A stretch of 64,000 nucleotides of DNA. Source: CAVSJO01 sp963728445 (GTDB taxonomy: Bacteria > Gemmatimonadota > Gemmatimonadetes > Longimicrobiales > RSA9). Location: NCBI GenBank assembly GCA_963728445.1, contig CAVSJO010000006.1:2086002-2150001 (forward strand), read 5' to 3'. This document shows positions 24,455 to 33,173 of this stretch, one piece after another (positions within the stretch are counted from its first letter, which is position 1; every line of letters starts with the position of its first letter). The translations under genes were made by a program, and so were the position numbers. Below the pieces are notes generated by a model. It saw only the letters and a list, made by a program, of their open reading frames with translations. It ran no database searches and was not told the DNA's origin.

Positions 24455-25096
24455 GTGAAGAACCCGTTCGCATCGAGCAGCCTGTCAGACCCTGCCCGGC
24501 GCCGGATCGATCTGGCCGTGGCCATGGCGCAGGAGCGGCTTCTCGACACGCACGTGGAGCACGCGCTCCAGCTGATCGAGATCGTCGGGGGCGAGATCCC
24601 CTTCGACGGCGCCCTGGACATCTATTCCCGGCTGCTCCGGCTCTCCGCGGACGAGACGCGCATCGTGACCACGCAGGCGCTGGCGCGGCTCGGGGAGCGC
24701 ACGGACGAGGCGGACCGCTGGACGAGCGAGCTGCCGGCCGTGGAGGACTCGGATCGGCCGAAGGATCGGCGCTCGTTCCTCGAGTCGCTGCGACAGCGGA
24801 TGCGTGGACGGGTCCACGACGACCTGCGCCGGCTCATCGAGATGCACGCGGCCCGGGCGGAGGTGTCCGTGCTCGAGACGCACGTCGAGAACGCGCTCCA
24901 TTTCGCCTCGATCCTCGACGAGGAGATGCCGGTCAACGAGGCGATCGAGCTCTATCTCGAAGCACTGGAGGTGCGGGACAGCATCGCTGAAGTCGTCTAC
25001 TACTTCGCCCTCGCTCGCTTGAGCGAGGACCGGCTGCCGCGACACGGGGATGCGGCGCGCGCGCAGTCGGTGACCGCGGAACCGGAGCAGGGCTGA
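24455..25096 (+). CDS. Hypothetical protein with two internal repeats, 213 aa
   Basis: The protein contains two similar helical units: LDTHVEHALQLIEIVGGEIP and what follows to ALARLGE (about residues 29-80), then LETHVENALHFASILDEEMP to ALARLSE (about 149-200). They are separated by a charged linker rich in arginine and aspartate. The repeats probably arose by internal duplication. No enzyme motif or membrane segment is seen. The GTG at 24455 is chosen because AAGGAG precedes it by ten bases; an upstream GTG would add a low-quality stretch. Function unknown. Confidence 0.6.
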   Translation: MKNPFASSSLSDPARRRIDLAVAMAQERLLDTHVEHALQLIEIVGGEIPFDGALDIYSRLLRLSADETRIVTTQALARLGERTDEADRWTSELPAVEDSDRPKDRRSFLESLRQRMRGRVHDDLRRLIEMHAARAEVSVLETHVENALHFASILDEEMPVNEAIELYLEALEVRDSIAEVVYYFALARLSEDRLPRHGDAARAQSVTAEPEQG

Positions 25097-25392
25097 GCCG
25101 AAGCGGATCACCGCCGGCATCATCGAGGCGGTCCGTCGGGTCGCCTCGACGCGCGTCCGGACCACGGGAGGGAGCACGGGGAGCGGCATACGGCTTGCAA
25201 ACTCGGCCCGCAAGCCATTGCGATCGTTCCCGGCCCAGGATCCGCCGCATCGGGAAAGGGGGGCACAGGGAAGGGACGAGGGGATGGTGTGGAATGTGCA
25301 ATGGGGGGAAGCGCGGAGTGAGCCGGTCCGCGGCCTCGATCCGAGGACGTCCGGCTGACGCCCACGAGACCTGATGAGGAGGGAGTGGACGA

Positions 25393-26730
25393 ATGAAACG
25401 TACGAGTCTGTTTGCTACTGCGGCCGCCTTCGTGGCACTTGCGGGTGCCACGCCTGTCGCGGCGCAGAGCTACAAGGTCGATCTGGGGATAAAGGGTGGT
25501 GGCTCCTACTACACGCCGGCGATGAACGATCATCAGCTGGGTGACGGGGCCGAGAACGTGAAGTTCGCGCCTGACTGGCGGCTCGGGGCGGACCTGAGCT
25601 ACTGGATCACGGACCGGGTCGGCCTGCGGGCCAACTTCGGCTACACGGACAACAAACTGAAGCAGTCGGACACGGAGCTCGTCCAGCACGTGAACCTGTG
25701 GGACGGTACGGGCGATCTGCTCATCCGCCTCGCCGACGTGCCGGACAACTTCGACGGCGCGCAGTTCCTGCCGTATCTGGCGCTCGGCGCCGGCAAGAAG
25801 TGGATCAATCCGGCCACGAACACGCCGGCGAACAACGGCGACAAGGAAGGCGCCGTCTTCAACCCCACGGGACCGACGGCCAGCAACTACACGTGGTACC
25901 TGTCGGACGAGTCGAAGTGGGAGTTCCTCGGCGCACTCGGGGCGCTGTGGCGCACGAGCCCGAAGTTCGGGGTCAGCCTCGAGGTCGGCGATCGGGCGTA
26001 CGATACGCCGATCTACCTGCTGAACGGGACGGCGGGCAACTACACCACGCTGACCGGGCCCGGCGAGGACCAGGGCAGCTGGGTGCACGAGATCTACGGT
26101 GAGGTCGGGCTCCACATGCTGCTCGGTGTGCAGCCGTCCGCTCCGAAGGTCGTGGTCGCTCCGCCGCCGCCGCCGTCCGCACCGCCGGCTCCGGCTCCGC
26201 CGGCTCCGAAGGAGCGCGCGATCCAGGTGTGCGTCGTCGATCCGACGGTCGCCGCTGGAACGCGGATGGTCGACGCGACGTACGTGATCGACACGGGCGA
26301 CACGGTGGTGGTGTCCAACGGCACGCGCCGTCCGCTCAGCTCGACGGTCGGCAACGTGATGCTCGCGCCGCAGACGGACTGGTACGTGGCCGGTCAGCCG
26401 ATGTCGATGACGGTGAACCGCCGCAAGGTCGAGTTCGTCACGTACGGCAGCCCGCGCACGGTCGAGTCGAGCCAGCTGCTCATGGTCGGCACCGTGAACG
26501 GCATGCCCGTCTACGCGGCGCGCCAGGATCTGGGCGACGCGGCGTCGCAGTGGGAGAGCGCGGTTTCGTCGGCGACGAACCGTGACCTGGCCACGCTGCT
26601 GGGCGCGAATGCAAGCCTGCGGACGTCCTTCAACGACGTCCAGGTGCTCTACGTTCCGCTTCAGACCACGGGCTGCGTGTTCCAGGGCCTGCAGCGGGTC
26701 GAGGAGGTTCGGAAGGGCCGCGGAGAGTAG
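25393..26730 (+). CDS. Outer-membrane beta-barrel protein with C-terminal periplasmic domain
   Basis: The 445-residue product has a signal peptide (MKRTSLFATAAAFVALAGAT, cleaved after AAQ) and a barrel of about 220 residues with strands such as WRLGADLSYWITDRVGLRAN and HEIYGEVGLHMLLGV. A proline-alanine hinge follows (APPPPPSAPPAPAPPAP). The C-terminal 170 residues include IQVCVVDPTVAAGTRMVDAT and end TTGCVFQGLQRVEEV. The topology resembles OmpA, but the C-terminal domain lacks the OmpA peptidoglycan motif. Its two cysteines could form a disulfide. A strong terminator follows, and a paralogue lies downstream. GAGGAGGG precedes the ATG. Confidence 0.75.
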   Translation: MKRTSLFATAAAFVALAGATPVAAQSYKVDLGIKGGGSYYTPAMNDHQLGDGAENVKFAPDWRLGADLSYWITDRVGLRANFGYTDNKLKQSDTELVQHVNLWDGTGDLLIRLADVPDNFDGAQFLPYLALGAGKKWINPATNTPANNGDKEGAVFNPTGPTASNYTWYLSDESKWEFLGALGALWRTSPKFGVSLEVGDRAYDTPIYLLNGTAGNYTTLTGPGEDQGSWVHEIYGEVGLHMLLGVQPSAPKVVVAPPPPPSAPPAPAPPAPKERAIQVCVVDPTVAAGTRMVDATYVIDTGDTVVVSNGTRRPLSSTVGNVMLAPQTDWYVAGQPMSMTVNRRKVEFVTYGSPRTVESSQLLMVGTVNGMPVYAARQDLGDAASQWESAVSSATNRDLATLLGANASLRTSFNDVQVLYVPLQTTGCVFQGLQRVEEVRKGRGE

Positions 26731-26753
26731 CACCCCGCGCTGACCTGACCGGC

Positions 26754-26793
26754 GGAACGGCGTCCGGCTTCGGCCGGGCGCCGTTCCTCTTTT
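26754..26793 (+). terminator. Strong intrinsic terminator
   Basis: GGAACGGCGTCCGGC and GCCGGGCGCCGTTCC form a 15-bp stem with one wobble pair, capped by TTCG and followed by TCTTTT. It ends the transcript of the barrel gene at 26730 and separates it from its paralogue. Confidence 0.85.
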
Positions 26794-26862
26794 GTGGGGC
26801 CCCGGAACGGGCGGGAGCCGCCGGGGCGCCGGCGAGGAACTCGGAATCGAATCGGAGGACTC

Positions 26863-28272
26863 GTGGGAACGACGTGGAGGCTGACGACGGCGCTGGGAGT
26901 GATCGCGCTCCTGGCCGTCTCGTCGCGGGCGGAGGCACAGGAGACCGGGCCGGCGTTCGGAGCGGAGGCGGGCTACCTGCTGGGCAGCCACCTCGACCGG
27001 GACGGGGGCACGAGGCTCGGCGGGGCGGCGTCCCTTTCCGCGTCCCTCGACTGGCGGACGGGCACGGCGTGGTCGTTCCGGATCGAGGGGCTGTGGGCCG
27101 GAACCCATCTGTCCGGCACGGAGGACATCTTCGACCCCGAAACGGGCGCGAGCCTGTCGAGCGGCTCGGACGGCGCGGCACTGTGGGCGGCGCTCGTCGG
27201 TGCGAAACGGTCCTTCGAGGGCGACCGGTTGCGGCCGTACGCCGGCGCCGACGTCGGCATCGCCGCCCTGGAGCCGGCGGCGGGCTCCGTCGTGGGAATC
27301 GTGGACGAGGGTGGGCGTCAGGCGCTCCACGCGTCGACAGGGCTCGGCGTGCAGGTGCGCGGCGGACTCGACTACGCCGCCGCGGCGGACTGGACCCTCC
27401 AGCTCGAGGCGAGCGATCTGCTCTTCGGCTCAGACGTGCGCGTGTACGGCATCGAGGGCGGTGAGAGCGGCGACGTCGGACGCATCGTCCACGCCCTGCG
27501 CCTCGCCGTAGGGGCCACGTACGCCTTCGGGCAGGGCGACTCGTCGATGCGGGCTCCCGAGCCGGCGCCACGGCCGCAGCCCCGGCCTACGCTGCCGGTC
27601 CCCACCCGCGAGATCTCGTTCTGCGCCCTCGACCCCGGCACGGGCGCCGGCGTCTCGATGCGGCAGGGGCTCGTACTCGTGAACAGCGGCGACACGCTGC
27701 TCGTCGCGGGCGACCGGCAGGTCCCGCTTCGGGAGGCGTTCGCCGGCGTCCCCACCGTCGGTCGGGCCGACTGGTACGCGGCAGGACGTTCGCTCGTCAT
27801 TCGGGCGGGCCAGCGGACGTTCAGCTACGCGCCGTACCAGGGCCCGCGGCGCGTGCCGGCGGAAGCCCTGACATACGTGGGACGCGCCAGCGGAGTGCCG
27901 GTCTTCGTCGATGGGCGCGAGCTCAGCGGCGCGGGCACGTCGTTCCGGGACGTGCTGCAGGCGACACCGACGATCGCCCTCGACACGCTGCTCTCGGACG
28001 ATCCGCAGTTCCGGGCGGCCTTCGCGGCCGTGCGCGTCGTCTACCTGCCCCTGGCCCCGGCGGGGTGCGTCTTCCAGCCGTTCGCCAGGGAGGCCGGCGC
28101 ACCGCCCGGCGGCGGTGCCGGCCCCGGCGAGGCCCCACTCCCCGGCTCCGCCCTGGCGGCGCCCGCACGTTTTGCCCGCCCGACCGCGAGCGTGCTACAT
28201 TCGCCGGCGTCACGATCCTTGCAGCCGGAAGTGCCCGGCACTCGCGCGATCGCGAACGAACCCGGAGGCTGA
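26863..28272 (+). CDS. Paralogous outer-membrane barrel protein with same C-terminal domain
   Basis: The 469-residue protein (GTG start at 26863, signal peptide ending SSRAEAQ) has a barrel region (for example WRTGTAWSFRIEGLWAGTHL and LAVGATYAFGQGD), a proline hinge (APEPAPRPQPRPTLPVPT) and a C-terminal domain with ISFCALDPGTGAGVSMRQGL, a tyrosine-rich middle and LAPAGCVFQPF. It matches the preceding protein in order and in the two cysteines of the last domain, so the pair arose by duplication. The stop overlaps the ATG of the aldolase gene, which hints that this outer-membrane gene heads the sugar-phosphate operon. Confidence 0.75.
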   Translation: MGTTWRLTTALGVIALLAVSSRAEAQETGPAFGAEAGYLLGSHLDRDGGTRLGGAASLSASLDWRTGTAWSFRIEGLWAGTHLSGTEDIFDPETGASLSSGSDGAALWAALVGAKRSFEGDRLRPYAGADVGIAALEPAAGSVVGIVDEGGRQALHASTGLGVQVRGGLDYAAAADWTLQLEASDLLFGSDVRVYGIEGGESGDVGRIVHALRLAVGATYAFGQGDSSMRAPEPAPRPQPRPTLPVPTREISFCALDPGTGAGVSMRQGLVLVNSGDTLLVAGDRQVPLREAFAGVPTVGRADWYAAGRSLVIRAGQRTFSYAPYQGPRRVPAEALTYVGRASGVPVFVDGRELSGAGTSFRDVLQATPTIALDTLLSDDPQFRAAFAAVRVVYLPLAPAGCVFQPFAREAGAPPGGGAGPGEAPLPGSALAAPARFARPTASVLHSPASRSLQPEVPGTRAIANEPGG

Positions 28273-29207
28273 TGATGACCAATGGAACGGCGACGATGGA
28301 GCCGGCGGCGGGCGTCGCCCGTCCGCGGCTCGCAGACCTGGATCTGCCGCTCGGAAAGCGGGTCCGGCTGCACCGCCTTCTCTACGAGCACGGCACGAAG
28401 AACGGCACGCTCCTGGTCCTGCCCATCGACCAGGGCATCGAGCACGGACCCGTCGACTTCTTCTCCAATCCGGCCTCGAAGGACCCGGACTTCCAGTGGA
28501 AGCTGGCGGCGGAAGGCGGTTACAACGCCCTCGCCTGCCACTGGGGTCTCGCCCGGAAGTACATGGAGAAGTACGCGGGGCGCGTGCCCCTGGTGCTCAA
28601 GCTGAACGGCAAGACGAACATCCCGGACGACGACTACGCCCTCTCGACCCTGACGTCGACCGTCGAGGATGCGGTCTCGCTGGGCGCCGACGCGGTCGGC
28701 TACACGCTCTACGTCGGCTCGCCGCGCCAGGACGAGGACATCGTCCAGTTCATGGAGGTGCGGGACGCCTGCGAGCGCTGGAACATGCCCGTCATCGTGT
28801 GGGCGTACCCCCGCGGCGCCGCCATCGAGGAGAAGGGCGGCCGCGACTCACTGTATGCCGTGGACTACGCCGCTCGACTCGCCCACGAGCTGGGCGCGGA
28901 CATCATCAAGCTCAACGTCCCGAAGAAGGGCGCCAAGGACTCCGAACAGCCGAAGCAGTACGCTTCACTCGAGTGGGACGAAGCAGAGGGGGTCCGGCGC
29001 GTCGTGGACTCGGCCGGCCGCTCGATGGTCCTCTTCAGCGGCGGCAGCAAGCTCGGTGACGAGGACCTGATGAACAAGGCGCGCCTGGCGATGGAGAACG
29101 GCGCCACGGGTCTCATCTTCGGGCGCAACATGTGGCAGCGCCCCATGGACGAGGCCCTTGCCGTGACGTCGCGGGTGAAGGAGATGATGGGCCAGTTCGC
29201 GGCGTGA
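28272..29207 (+). CDS. Class I fructose-bisphosphate aldolase (archaeal/DhnA type)
   Basis: The 311-residue enzyme contains LLVLPIDQGIEHGP near residue 50, and ADIIKLNVPKKG near residue 215, where the lysine after II is the expected Schiff-base residue, followed by LFSGGSKL and LIFGRNMWQRP. This is the DhnA-type class I aldolase, not the metal-dependent class II enzyme. It splits fructose 1,6-bisphosphate in glycolysis or builds it in gluconeogenesis. CCGGAGG precedes the ATG, which lies in a TGATG overlap with the outer-membrane gene; an ATG one codon later is also possible. Confidence 0.9.
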   Translation: MMTNGTATMEPAAGVARPRLADLDLPLGKRVRLHRLLYEHGTKNGTLLVLPIDQGIEHGPVDFFSNPASKDPDFQWKLAAEGGYNALACHWGLARKYMEKYAGRVPLVLKLNGKTNIPDDDYALSTLTSTVEDAVSLGADAVGYTLYVGSPRQDEDIVQFMEVRDACERWNMPVIVWAYPRGAAIEEKGGRDSLYAVDYAARLAHELGADIIKLNVPKKGAKDSEQPKQYASLEWDEAEGVRRVVDSAGRSMVLFSGGSKLGDEDLMNKARLAMENGATGLIFGRNMWQRPMDEALAVTSRVKEMMGQFAA

Positions 29208-29899
29208 GCGACGTCGAAGGCCTGAAGCGCAAGGCCGCGGAGCGCGCGGTCGAGCTCGTGGAGGACGGGATGCGTCTCGGACTCGGCACCGGCTCGACCG
29301 CGCGTCACGTTCTGGAGGTGCTCGCCGAACGCCGCGTCCGCGGTGAGCTGCCCGGGATCCTCGGCGTGCCAACGTCGCACCGAACCGAGGAGCTCGCCCG
29401 GGAGCTGGGCATCCCCCTCTCCACACTCGACTCCGAGACGCACCTCGACCTGACCATCGACGGCGCGGACGAGGTCGACCCGCGCCTCGAGCTCGTGAAG
29501 GGGCTGGGCGGCGCGCTGCTCTGGGAGAAGATCGTCGCCTCCGCGTCCGACCGGATGGCCGTCGTCGTCGACGACCGGAAGCTGGTGGCGCGACTGGGCG
29601 AGCGGTCCCCGCTGCCCGTCGAGGTCGTTCCCTTCGGCTGGCGCACCCACGTGGACGCGATCCGTGACCTCGGCGGCGAGCCGGAGCTGCGGAGGGACCC
29701 CTCCGGCGAGCCGTATCGCACGGACGGCGGACACTTCATCCTGGACTGCCGGTTCGCGGATGGCATCGGGGACCCCGAGTCCCTCGACACGGCCCTGTGT
29801 TGCCGCCCCGGCGTCGTCGAGACGGGACTCTTCGTGGGCCTCGCCGACGTCGTCGTCGTGGCCCGGGCCGACGGCACCGAGATACGGAGACGCACATGA
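29204..29899 (+). CDS. rpiA: Ribose-5-phosphate isomerase A
   Basis: The 231-residue enzyme shows the family signatures GLGTGSTARHV (phosphate loop), LDLTIDGADEVDP with the catalytic aspartates, and LVKGLGGALLWEKIV. It interconverts ribose 5-phosphate and ribulose 5-phosphate in the pentose phosphate pathway. The GTG start forms a GTGA overlap with the aldolase stop, and the stop forms an ATGA overlap with rpe, so the three are translated as a coupled unit. Confidence 0.95.
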   Translation: MSDVEGLKRKAAERAVELVEDGMRLGLGTGSTARHVLEVLAERRVRGELPGILGVPTSHRTEELARELGIPLSTLDSETHLDLTIDGADEVDPRLELVKGLGGALLWEKIVASASDRMAVVVDDRKLVARLGERSPLPVEVVPFGWRTHVDAIRDLGGEPELRRDPSGEPYRTDGGHFILDCRFADGIGDPESLDTALCCRPGVVETGLFVGLADVVVVARADGTEIRRRT

Positions 29900-30585
29900 C
29901 ACCCCGACTCGCACCCTCGATCCTCTCCGCCGACTTCGCCCGCCTCGGCGAAGCCGTCGCCGAAGCGGAAGCTGCGGGCGCAGACCGCATCCACGTGGAC
30001 GTGATGGACGGTCATTTCGTGCCCAACCTCACCATCGGGCCGCCGGTCGTGGAGGCACTGCGACGCACCACGCGCCTGCCCCTCGACACGCATCTCATGA
30101 TCGAGCGGCCGGACGCCTTCCTCGAGGCCTTCGCCGACGCCGGCGCCGACGTGCTCATGGTCCACGTCGAGGCCTGCGTGCACCTCCATCGGACCGTCCA
30201 GCGAATCCGCGAGCTGGGAATGCGGCCCGGCGTGGCGCTCAACCCGGCCACGCCGGTCTCCGCCCTCGAGGAGATCCTGCCCTACGTCGACCAGGTCCTC
30301 GTCATGAGCGTCGACCCCGGCTTCGGCGGCCAGCGCTACATCCCCACCACCACGGACAAGATCAGCCGCGTGCACGTCCGGCTTCAGACCCTCGAGCTCT
30401 CCCACGTCGACATCGAGGTGGACGGCGGGATCGACCCGGACACCGCGCCGGAGGTGGTCCGCGCGGGTGCAACCGTCCTCGTCGCCGGCGCCGCCATCTA
30501 TGGGGGGGAGGGGAGTGTCGCGCAGAACCTCGGCGCGCTGCGCGCAGCCGCCGAGTCCGGCCTGCAGCCCGCGCTCGAACGCTAG
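29896..30585 (+). CDS. rpe: Ribulose-phosphate 3-epimerase
   Basis: The 229-residue TIM-barrel enzyme shows PSILSADFARLG, HVDVMDGHFVPNLTIGP, DTHLMIERPD, VMSVDPGFGGQRYIP and DIEVDGGIDPDTAP, covering the metal ligands and both catalytic aspartates. It converts ribulose 5-phosphate to xylulose 5-phosphate. It is the last gene of the aldolase-rpiA-rpe unit. A hairpin follows at about 30602-30615 (CCACCG/CGGTGG), but without a T tract on this strand. Confidence 0.95.
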   Translation: MTPRLAPSILSADFARLGEAVAEAEAAGADRIHVDVMDGHFVPNLTIGPPVVEALRRTTRLPLDTHLMIERPDAFLEAFADAGADVLMVHVEACVHLHRTVQRIRELGMRPGVALNPATPVSALEEILPYVDQVLVMSVDPGFGGQRYIPTTTDKISRVHVRLQTLELSHVDIEVDGGIDPDTAPEVVRAGATVLVAGAAIYGGEGSVAQNLGALRAAAESGLQPALER

Positions 30586-30780
30586 TCCGCGTGCGACTTT
30601 TCCACCGCCGACGGTGGACAACCCGCCGGATCTCTGTGGATTGGTCGTTGAAAGAGTATGATAAAATGTGAATTGGACCTGTTACAGAGCGCCATCTGCC
30701 CGCGCGCCTTCCACTTGCGTCGACCGACGCCGCTGCGGTATTCAAGAGGATTTCGGGCGGACGTCGTAATGGTAAGCTGC

Positions 30781-30792
30781 GTAACATGTTAC
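30781..30792. promoter_or_regulatory. Perfect 12-bp palindrome
   Basis: GTAACATGTTAC is a perfect palindrome in an unusually AT-rich part of the gap between rpe and the next gene. TGTTAC also occurs at 30680-30685. It lies about 18 bases before a promoter-like pair, so it could be an operator for a small transcript. Confidence 0.4.
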
Positions 30793-30809
30793 ACGATCTC
30801 CGGAAATCC

Positions 30810-30839
30810 TTGACCGGGTCCCCTGCCGGAGTGTATTGT
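30810..30839 (+). promoter_or_regulatory. Candidate sigma-70-like promoter
   Basis: TTGACC (30810-30815) and TATTGT (30834-30839) are separated by 18 bases. No long gene follows directly, but an intrinsic terminator lies about 300 bases downstream. Confidence 0.45.
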
Positions 30840-30845
30840 TGTGGC

Positions 30846-31140
30846 AGACGTCAGCGGCCGAGCGGCTCTCGGGCCACGGACGTCGCCTCCGAAAGGGACG
30901 CTTTTCGAGGCAGCTCTCCGGGACGGTTCGGAAGCGGAGAGACGACCGTGAGGTCACTGGCCACGGTCGACGCCCCAGGGCCACGGGGCACCCGAACTCA
31001 CCAGCCGCGTGAGGACGGAAAGAGAGCGGGATCCGGCACGCGCCCTTCGGGGCGTCGGAACCGAACCCGAGCGGACCCCGACTCTCGCCAGTGCTCGAAC
31101 CCCCGGCACCGGGAAACCGGCCGCCGGGGGTTTCTGTTTT
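30846..31140 (+). ncRNA. Candidate small RNA transcription unit
   Basis: The segment runs from just after the promoter-like pair to an intrinsic terminator, about 295 bases. It contains no convincing protein gene, only a possible 36-codon frame starting GTG. It contains several complementary GC blocks but none of the signatures I know for tmRNA, RNase P RNA or SRP RNA. Whether it is expressed is unknown. Confidence 0.35.
31098..31140 (+). terminator. Intrinsic terminator
   Basis: AACCCCCGGC (31098-31107) pairs exactly with GCCGGGGGTT (31123-31132), followed by TCTGTTTT. It is oriented to end plus-strand transcripts before the membrane-protein gene that starts at 31207. Confidence 0.75.
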
Positions 31141-31206
31141 CAGGCATTGCCCTCGATCTGTGGATGGGCCACGGGCGTGAGGGCCCCTCCTTCCGGTTCG
31201 AGGCCG

Positions 31207-32268
31207 ATGACCGGGCTCCACCCTTCGGAACCTTCACCGGTGCGGCCGCCCCTGCGTGAGCGTGTAGCGCGCTTCTGGGCCCGTCACCGCACCGCCGTCC
31301 TGTTCGCGCACTCCGCATGGGCGCTGTCCGGGGGAATCGTCGTCGTGGTGCTGGCGCGCGAGCACTACCACCTGGTGCCGTGGGTCGTGCTGTTCCTGGC
31401 CGCCGTGTGGGGGTCCACCCTGTACTTTGGGCGGGCGGCGGCGATGGAGCCGGGGCAGCCGCCCGGGCTCGTGCACGAGGTGGCGTCGTACATCACGCGC
31501 GTCCTGTACCAGGAGACGCTGTTCTTCCTGCTGCCGTTCTATGCCTACTCCACGGTCCCGCGCTCGCCGAACGTGGTGTATATGGTCCTGCTCGGGGCGC
31601 TCGCGGTGCTGTCGTGCCTGGACCTGCTGTTCGACCGGTGGCTGCGGACGCGGCCGGTGTTCGCGCTGACGTTCTTCGCCATCGTGGCGTTCTCCGCCGT
31701 GAACCTGCTGCTGCCGCTTCTCGTGGGGCTTCCGCCTCGCTTCGCCGTGCCGGTGGCCGCGTTCGTGTCGGTAGTTGCGGCGGCGGTGCTGGCGCGCCGG
31801 ACCGCCGAGCGGACGGTTCGCACAGCCGTCACGCTGGGCGCGGCCGCCGTGGCGTTCGTGGCCGTGGCGCTGGGGCTGCCGCAGGTGATCCCGCCCGTGC
31901 CGCTGCGGCTGGAGCGCGCCACGTTCGCTACGGGAATCGACCAGCGGACGCTGTCGCTGCGGCATCCGCTGCCGGCGCGCGTGCCGAGCTCGGAGGTGGC
32001 CGGCGTGCTGGTCGTGGTCTTCGAGGTGTTCTCGCCCACGGTGGTGCCGGCGATGGTGCGGCTGGAGTGGCAGCGCGACGGCGCTGCCGTACGCACGTCA
32101 CGTGACGTGTCGATCAGCGCGCACGCGGCCACGGCGCAGACGGCGGGCTTCCGGGTGTGGGACTCGTGGCGGCCGGCGTCCGGCCAGGTGCCGCCGGGCC
32201 GCTACCGCGTCGTGCTGGAGACGAGCGGCGGGCGCATCTTTGGCGTGGCGCGGCTGACGGTGGAGTAG
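31207..32268 (+). CDS. DUF5924/DUF2914-like membrane protein
   Basis: The 353-residue protein has about six to seven hydrophobic segments from residue 30 to 220 (for example TAVLFAHSAWALSGGIVVVV, VPWVVLFLAAVWGSTLYF, VAAFVSVVAAAVLARRTAER) and a soluble C-terminal part with VVVFEVFSPTVVPAMVRLEW, RVWDSWRPASGQVPPGRYRV and VLETSGGRIFGVARL. The last part has the DUF2914 pattern. The function is unknown; the soluble domain probably faces the periplasm. ATG at 31207 starts 66 bases after the upstream terminator. Confidence 0.7.
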   Translation: MTGLHPSEPSPVRPPLRERVARFWARHRTAVLFAHSAWALSGGIVVVVLAREHYHLVPWVVLFLAAVWGSTLYFGRAAAMEPGQPPGLVHEVASYITRVLYQETLFFLLPFYAYSTVPRSPNVVYMVLLGALAVLSCLDLLFDRWLRTRPVFALTFFAIVAFSAVNLLLPLLVGLPPRFAVPVAAFVSVVAAAVLARRTAERTVRTAVTLGAAAVAFVAVALGLPQVIPPVPLRLERATFATGIDQRTLSLRHPLPARVPSSEVAGVLVVVFEVFSPTVVPAMVRLEWQRDGAAVRTSRDVSISAHAATAQTAGFRVWDSWRPASGQVPPGRYRVVLETSGGRIFGVARLTVE

Positions 32269-32282
32269 CGGCGTCGGCGCGA

Positions 32283-33095
32283 TCACACCACGAGCATGCC
32301 TATGGCGACGGCGGACTGCACCCACACGACGAGCATGACCAGGAATGCGATGAGCAGCACGAACGCCTTGACGAGGCTGAGCTCGAGGCCTTGACCGTAG
32401 ACGCGTCGAAGTGCGGCGGTGAGCCAGACGAGCGCGAGGAAAAGCGACAGCTGCTGCAGCGTGCGTGTGGCGGGCAGCAGCCGGGCCGCGGCCATGACGA
32501 ACAGGTAGAACGCGGTCCAGTGGAGCGTGAACACGGCGTGCGGAAGGTAGCGGCGCTCGCGCCGGAACTCGAAGGCGTAGAGCACGAGCGAGAACAGGGC
32601 GACGGAGCCCACGAGGAAGACCGGCAGCCACGCGTTGACGGCGTCCTCGAAGTGCGCGGCGAAGAGGTCGAGGGAGAGGCCGCTGGCAGCGATGCGCTGG
32701 AGGGTGCGGTGGGCGAGGGTGTTTCCGACGCCCATGCCAGGCAGCGCGCCGCGCACCATCCTGTGCGTGGTGTCGACCCAGAGGAACGGCCGGAACGAGG
32801 CGACGAGGAAAAAGGTCGCGGCGGCGAGCAGGTAGAGCTGCACCGGGTATGTGTAGCGGATGCGTCGCCCGGCGAGGTATTCGGCGCTGAGCCGACCGGG
32901 ACGGAAGAAGAGTGCGCCGAGCGTGCGCATGAGCCGTGAGTCGAGGCTCGCGACGTCGTCGAGCACGTGTGACGCGAACGTGCGCACGGACGTGAGCGGC
33001 GAGCGCGCCGGCTGCCCGCACGCGGAGCAGTACGGTCCGGCCAGGCGCGCGCCGCAGTTCTCGCACGAGTGGGGTGGCGGTTCGGGCACGGTCAC
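32283..33095 (-). CDS. DUF3667 family membrane protein
   Basis: The 270-residue protein starts with a zinc ribbon (CENCGARLAGPYCSACGQ, four cysteines) followed by a helix and about five membrane segments (YLLAAATFFLVASF, FLVGSVALFSLVLYAFEF, TAFYLFVMAAARLLP and others). The order of zinc ribbon, FRPGRLSAEYLAGRRIRYTYPV and membrane helices is typical of DUF3667. The role is unknown. It converges with the gene before it, 14 bases apart. Confidence 0.85.
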   Translation of the reverse strand: MTVPEPPPHSCENCGARLAGPYCSACGQPARSPLTSVRTFASHVLDDVASLDSRLMRTLGALFFRPGRLSAEYLAGRRIRYTYPVQLYLLAAATFFLVASFRPFLWVDTTHRMVRGALPGMGVGNTLAHRTLQRIAASGLSLDLFAAHFEDAVNAWLPVFLVGSVALFSLVLYAFEFRRERRYLPHAVFTLHWTAFYLFVMAAARLLPATRTLQQLSLFLALVWLTAALRRVYGQGLELSLVKAFVLLIAFLVMLVVWVQSAVAIGMLVV

Positions 33096-33173
33096 GTTTC
33101 GGAGAGCTACGACGGGACCGAGGCGGCGTCAAGCGTCCCGGTCGGACGCGCCCTTCACGCCGCCGGCGTTATC

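Noticed and set aside
30602..30615. CCACCG/CGGTGG hairpin after rpe as a terminator
   Set aside because: The T run precedes the hairpin on the plus strand and would be an A run on the minus strand, so it does not fit an intrinsic terminator on either strand.
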